From positions 1 to 7,340 of the forward strand of contig JAUIKP010000158.1 of assembly GCA_030430725.1 (NCBI GenBank): 7,340 nt of DNA. Reading direction: 5' to 3'. The notes under the pieces were generated by a model. That model saw only the letters and a program-made list of their open reading frames with translations. It searched no databases and was not told the DNA's origin. Position 1 is the stretch's first letter, and the number at the start of each line of letters is the position of its first letter. Positions 6,615 to 7,340 of the stretch are shown here, in pieces. This stretch comes from Nitrospiria bacterium. GTDB lineage: Bacteria; Nitrospirota; Nitrospiria; Nitrospirales; UBA8639. Made by a program: the position numbers and the translations under genes.

Positions 6615-6845
6615 TCAGGCCGTCAATCGAGCAACAGGAGTTCGCGGAGCTCTCCGTAGTCGCTTTCGAAATGGAATAACCTGCGCCTGAACTGGACCAT
6701 CAGTACGATGATGATTAATGACGGGATCCATCAGGTTCCCGCACATAATACATCGATACGCTTTAATCCAAAGTTCCCCCATCGCGCCCTTAATGTCCAG
6801 ACAATCATCTACCACCATTAGCCCATTACATCGTACACACTTCAT
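6615..6845 (-). CDS. Small zinc-ribbon protein (76 aa), unknown function
   Basis: The protein opens MKCVRCNGLMVVDDC and carries a second pair in YRCIMCGNLMDPVI. The two CXXC knuckles (C3/C6 and C32/C35) are spaced as in a zinc ribbon, with one further cysteine at 15. The tail (about 57-76, FRKRLRRAPRTPVARLTA) is strongly basic and could contact nucleic acid or be disordered. The ATG is secured by an excellent Shine-Dalgarno sequence, AAAGGAGGG on the - strand (complement of 6852-6860), 6 bases upstream. Short proteins of this pattern are, from memory, frequent in Nitrospira genomes and remain uncharacterised. A sigma-54-like promoter lies about 57 bases upstream. It stands alone: the next - strand gene starts about 600 bp downstream with its own promoter. 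Zinc binding is a structural inference; no enzymatic role is suggested. Confidence 0.85.
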   Translation of the reverse strand: MKCVRCNGLMVVDDCLDIKGAMGELWIKAYRCIMCGNLMDPVINHHRTDGPVQAQVIPFRKRLRRAPRTPVARLTA

Positions 6846-6901
6846 AACTCTCCCTCCTTTGAAAGCCTCCTGCTTCCCACTCTTCTCAACAGGTGAGTCA
6901 G

Positions 6902-6917
6902 TGCATCACGCGTGCCA
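6902..6917 (-). promoter_or_regulatory. Candidate sigma-54 (RpoN) promoter of the zinc-ribbon gene
   Basis: On the - strand the sequence reads TGGCACGCGTGATGCA. The -24 element TGGCAC is perfect, the spacing to the -12 element is exact, and the -12 reads ATGCA where the consensus is TTGCA, so the invariant GG and GC are both in place. The start would be about 45 bases before the ATG at 6845. Sigma-54 promoters need an upstream enhancer-binding activator; an imperfect palindrome (CACTTAATTAGGTG, about 6945-6958) lies upstream, at about the distance of a close activator site. Confidence 0.5.
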
Positions 6918-6960
6918 CGCACCGCATGATATCTCGAAAAGCACCACTTAATTAGGTGTG

Positions 6961-7218
6961 TATGATTGCGGAAAATGAAAGGAGATCACTAGACAATCGA
7001 ATGAATTTGTGGAGTCTACAATATTTTGTGATAAAAAAAAAGAGTAAATACACATTTTGTGGGTACAAAAAATATCGACTAAATTTTAGGCATACTGCTC
7101 ATTTTTAAAAAATTAAATCTTTTTGACTTCGCTCTCATCACACTCCCTCTTCGTCCCGGTGTGTTCAAAAAAAATATGGTGAGATTTGGCAGGGTAGTGG
7201 ATATTTTGACAAGACCCC
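6961..7218. other. AT-rich intergenic region
   Basis: Bases from about 7015 to 7130 are far more AT-rich than the rest of the window, with long A and T runs. The octamer ATTTTGTG occurs at 7023-7030 and again at 7054-7061. A 32-codon frame from the ATG at 7176 to the TGA at 7272 (MVRFGRVVDILTRP...) has no Shine-Dalgarno sequence and is not called a gene. Such a tract could be a curved promoter region, a nucleoid-protein site or the edge of acquired DNA. Confidence 0.45.
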
Positions 7219-7340
7219 TTATGAAGCTGGCTGTAGACCTGGCCCATCGGAGATACCCTTTGTTTTCAAAATGAGAACATCAAAAGTACTTCCCAAGCGA
7301 GCCGGCCTGGTGAGCACATCAATCTCTTCTTGATCAGGTC
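7219..7340 (-). CDS. Possible C-terminal fragment of a gene entering from the right
   Basis: On the - strand a frame is open from the right edge for 39 codons to TAA at 7219-7221. It contains EEIDVLTRPARLGSTFDVLI and ends in GPGLQPAS. The codon choice and residue mix look more protein-like than the other frames here. No family is recognised, and 39 open codons are within chance expectation. If real, it would be the tail of a gene upstream of the zinc-ribbon gene on the same strand. Confidence 0.25.
   Translation of the reverse strand, partial: PDQEEIDVLTRPARLGSTFDVLILKTKGISDGPGLQPAS

Noticed and set aside
6718..6951. 77-codon + strand frame
   Set aside because: It lies antisense to the well-supported zinc-ribbon gene and covers its ribosome binding site.
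1..7340. tRNA, rRNA, CRISPR array, transposase or prophage genes
   Set aside because: No tRNA-like arm sets, regular repeat-spacer arrays or transposase motifs were found on reading both strands.

Overview
The window most resembles a chromosomal stretch of a Nitrospira-type bacterium (phylum Nitrospirota). Three things point there: the moderate GC content, a small double-CXXC zinc-ribbon protein of a kind I associate with Nitrospira genomes, and an interspersed inverted repeat near 1.1 kb whose arms (CAGCAAGGCCGCAGC and GCGAGAACGCCGCTGGCGG) resemble a repeat I recall from Nitrospira intergenic regions. This placement is inferred from memory; no search was run.

Layout, left to right. (1) Bases 2-610, + strand: the C-terminal part of a sensor histidine kinase (end of the dimerisation helices plus a full HATPase domain); its start lies outside the window. 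(2) Bases 611-2277: a long gene-poor interval. It holds a perfect 14-bp palindrome, the ~120-bp inverted repeat, a 13-bp direct repeat, and one possible small gene (46 codons, 1879-2016) that has a sigma-70-like promoter, a Shine-Dalgarno sequence and a downstream hairpin with a T-tract. (3) Bases 2278-3066, + strand: a TauE/SafE-family membrane permease. (4) Bases 3085-6009, - strand, converging on the permease gene: a probable two-gene operon. It reads an SLC13/DASS-type permease with two internal RCK_C (TrkA_C) domains, then, 36 bp later, a two-transmembrane potassium channel with a cytosolic RCK (TrkA_N/TrkA_C) module. A good sigma-70-like promoter lies just upstream. (5) Bases 6615-6845, - strand: a 76-residue zinc-ribbon protein with a very strong ribosome binding site and a good candidate sigma-54 promoter. 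(6) Bases 6961-7340: an AT-rich intergenic stretch, then a possible C-terminal gene fragment running in from the right edge on the - strand.

The best-supported functional theme is membrane ion transport. The - strand operon couples a secondary transporter and a K+ channel that both carry RCK-type ligand-sensing domains, so the two may answer to a shared cytosolic signal; that is an inference from domain content and adjacency. The TauE/SafE permease is a probable sulfur-oxyanion or organosulfur exporter but has no sulfur gene beside it here. I see no phage, CRISPR, tRNA, rRNA or intact insertion sequence. I found no clear new multi-gene system; the most interesting items are the RCK-RCK operon, the sigma-54 site, the candidate small gene and the interspersed repeat.
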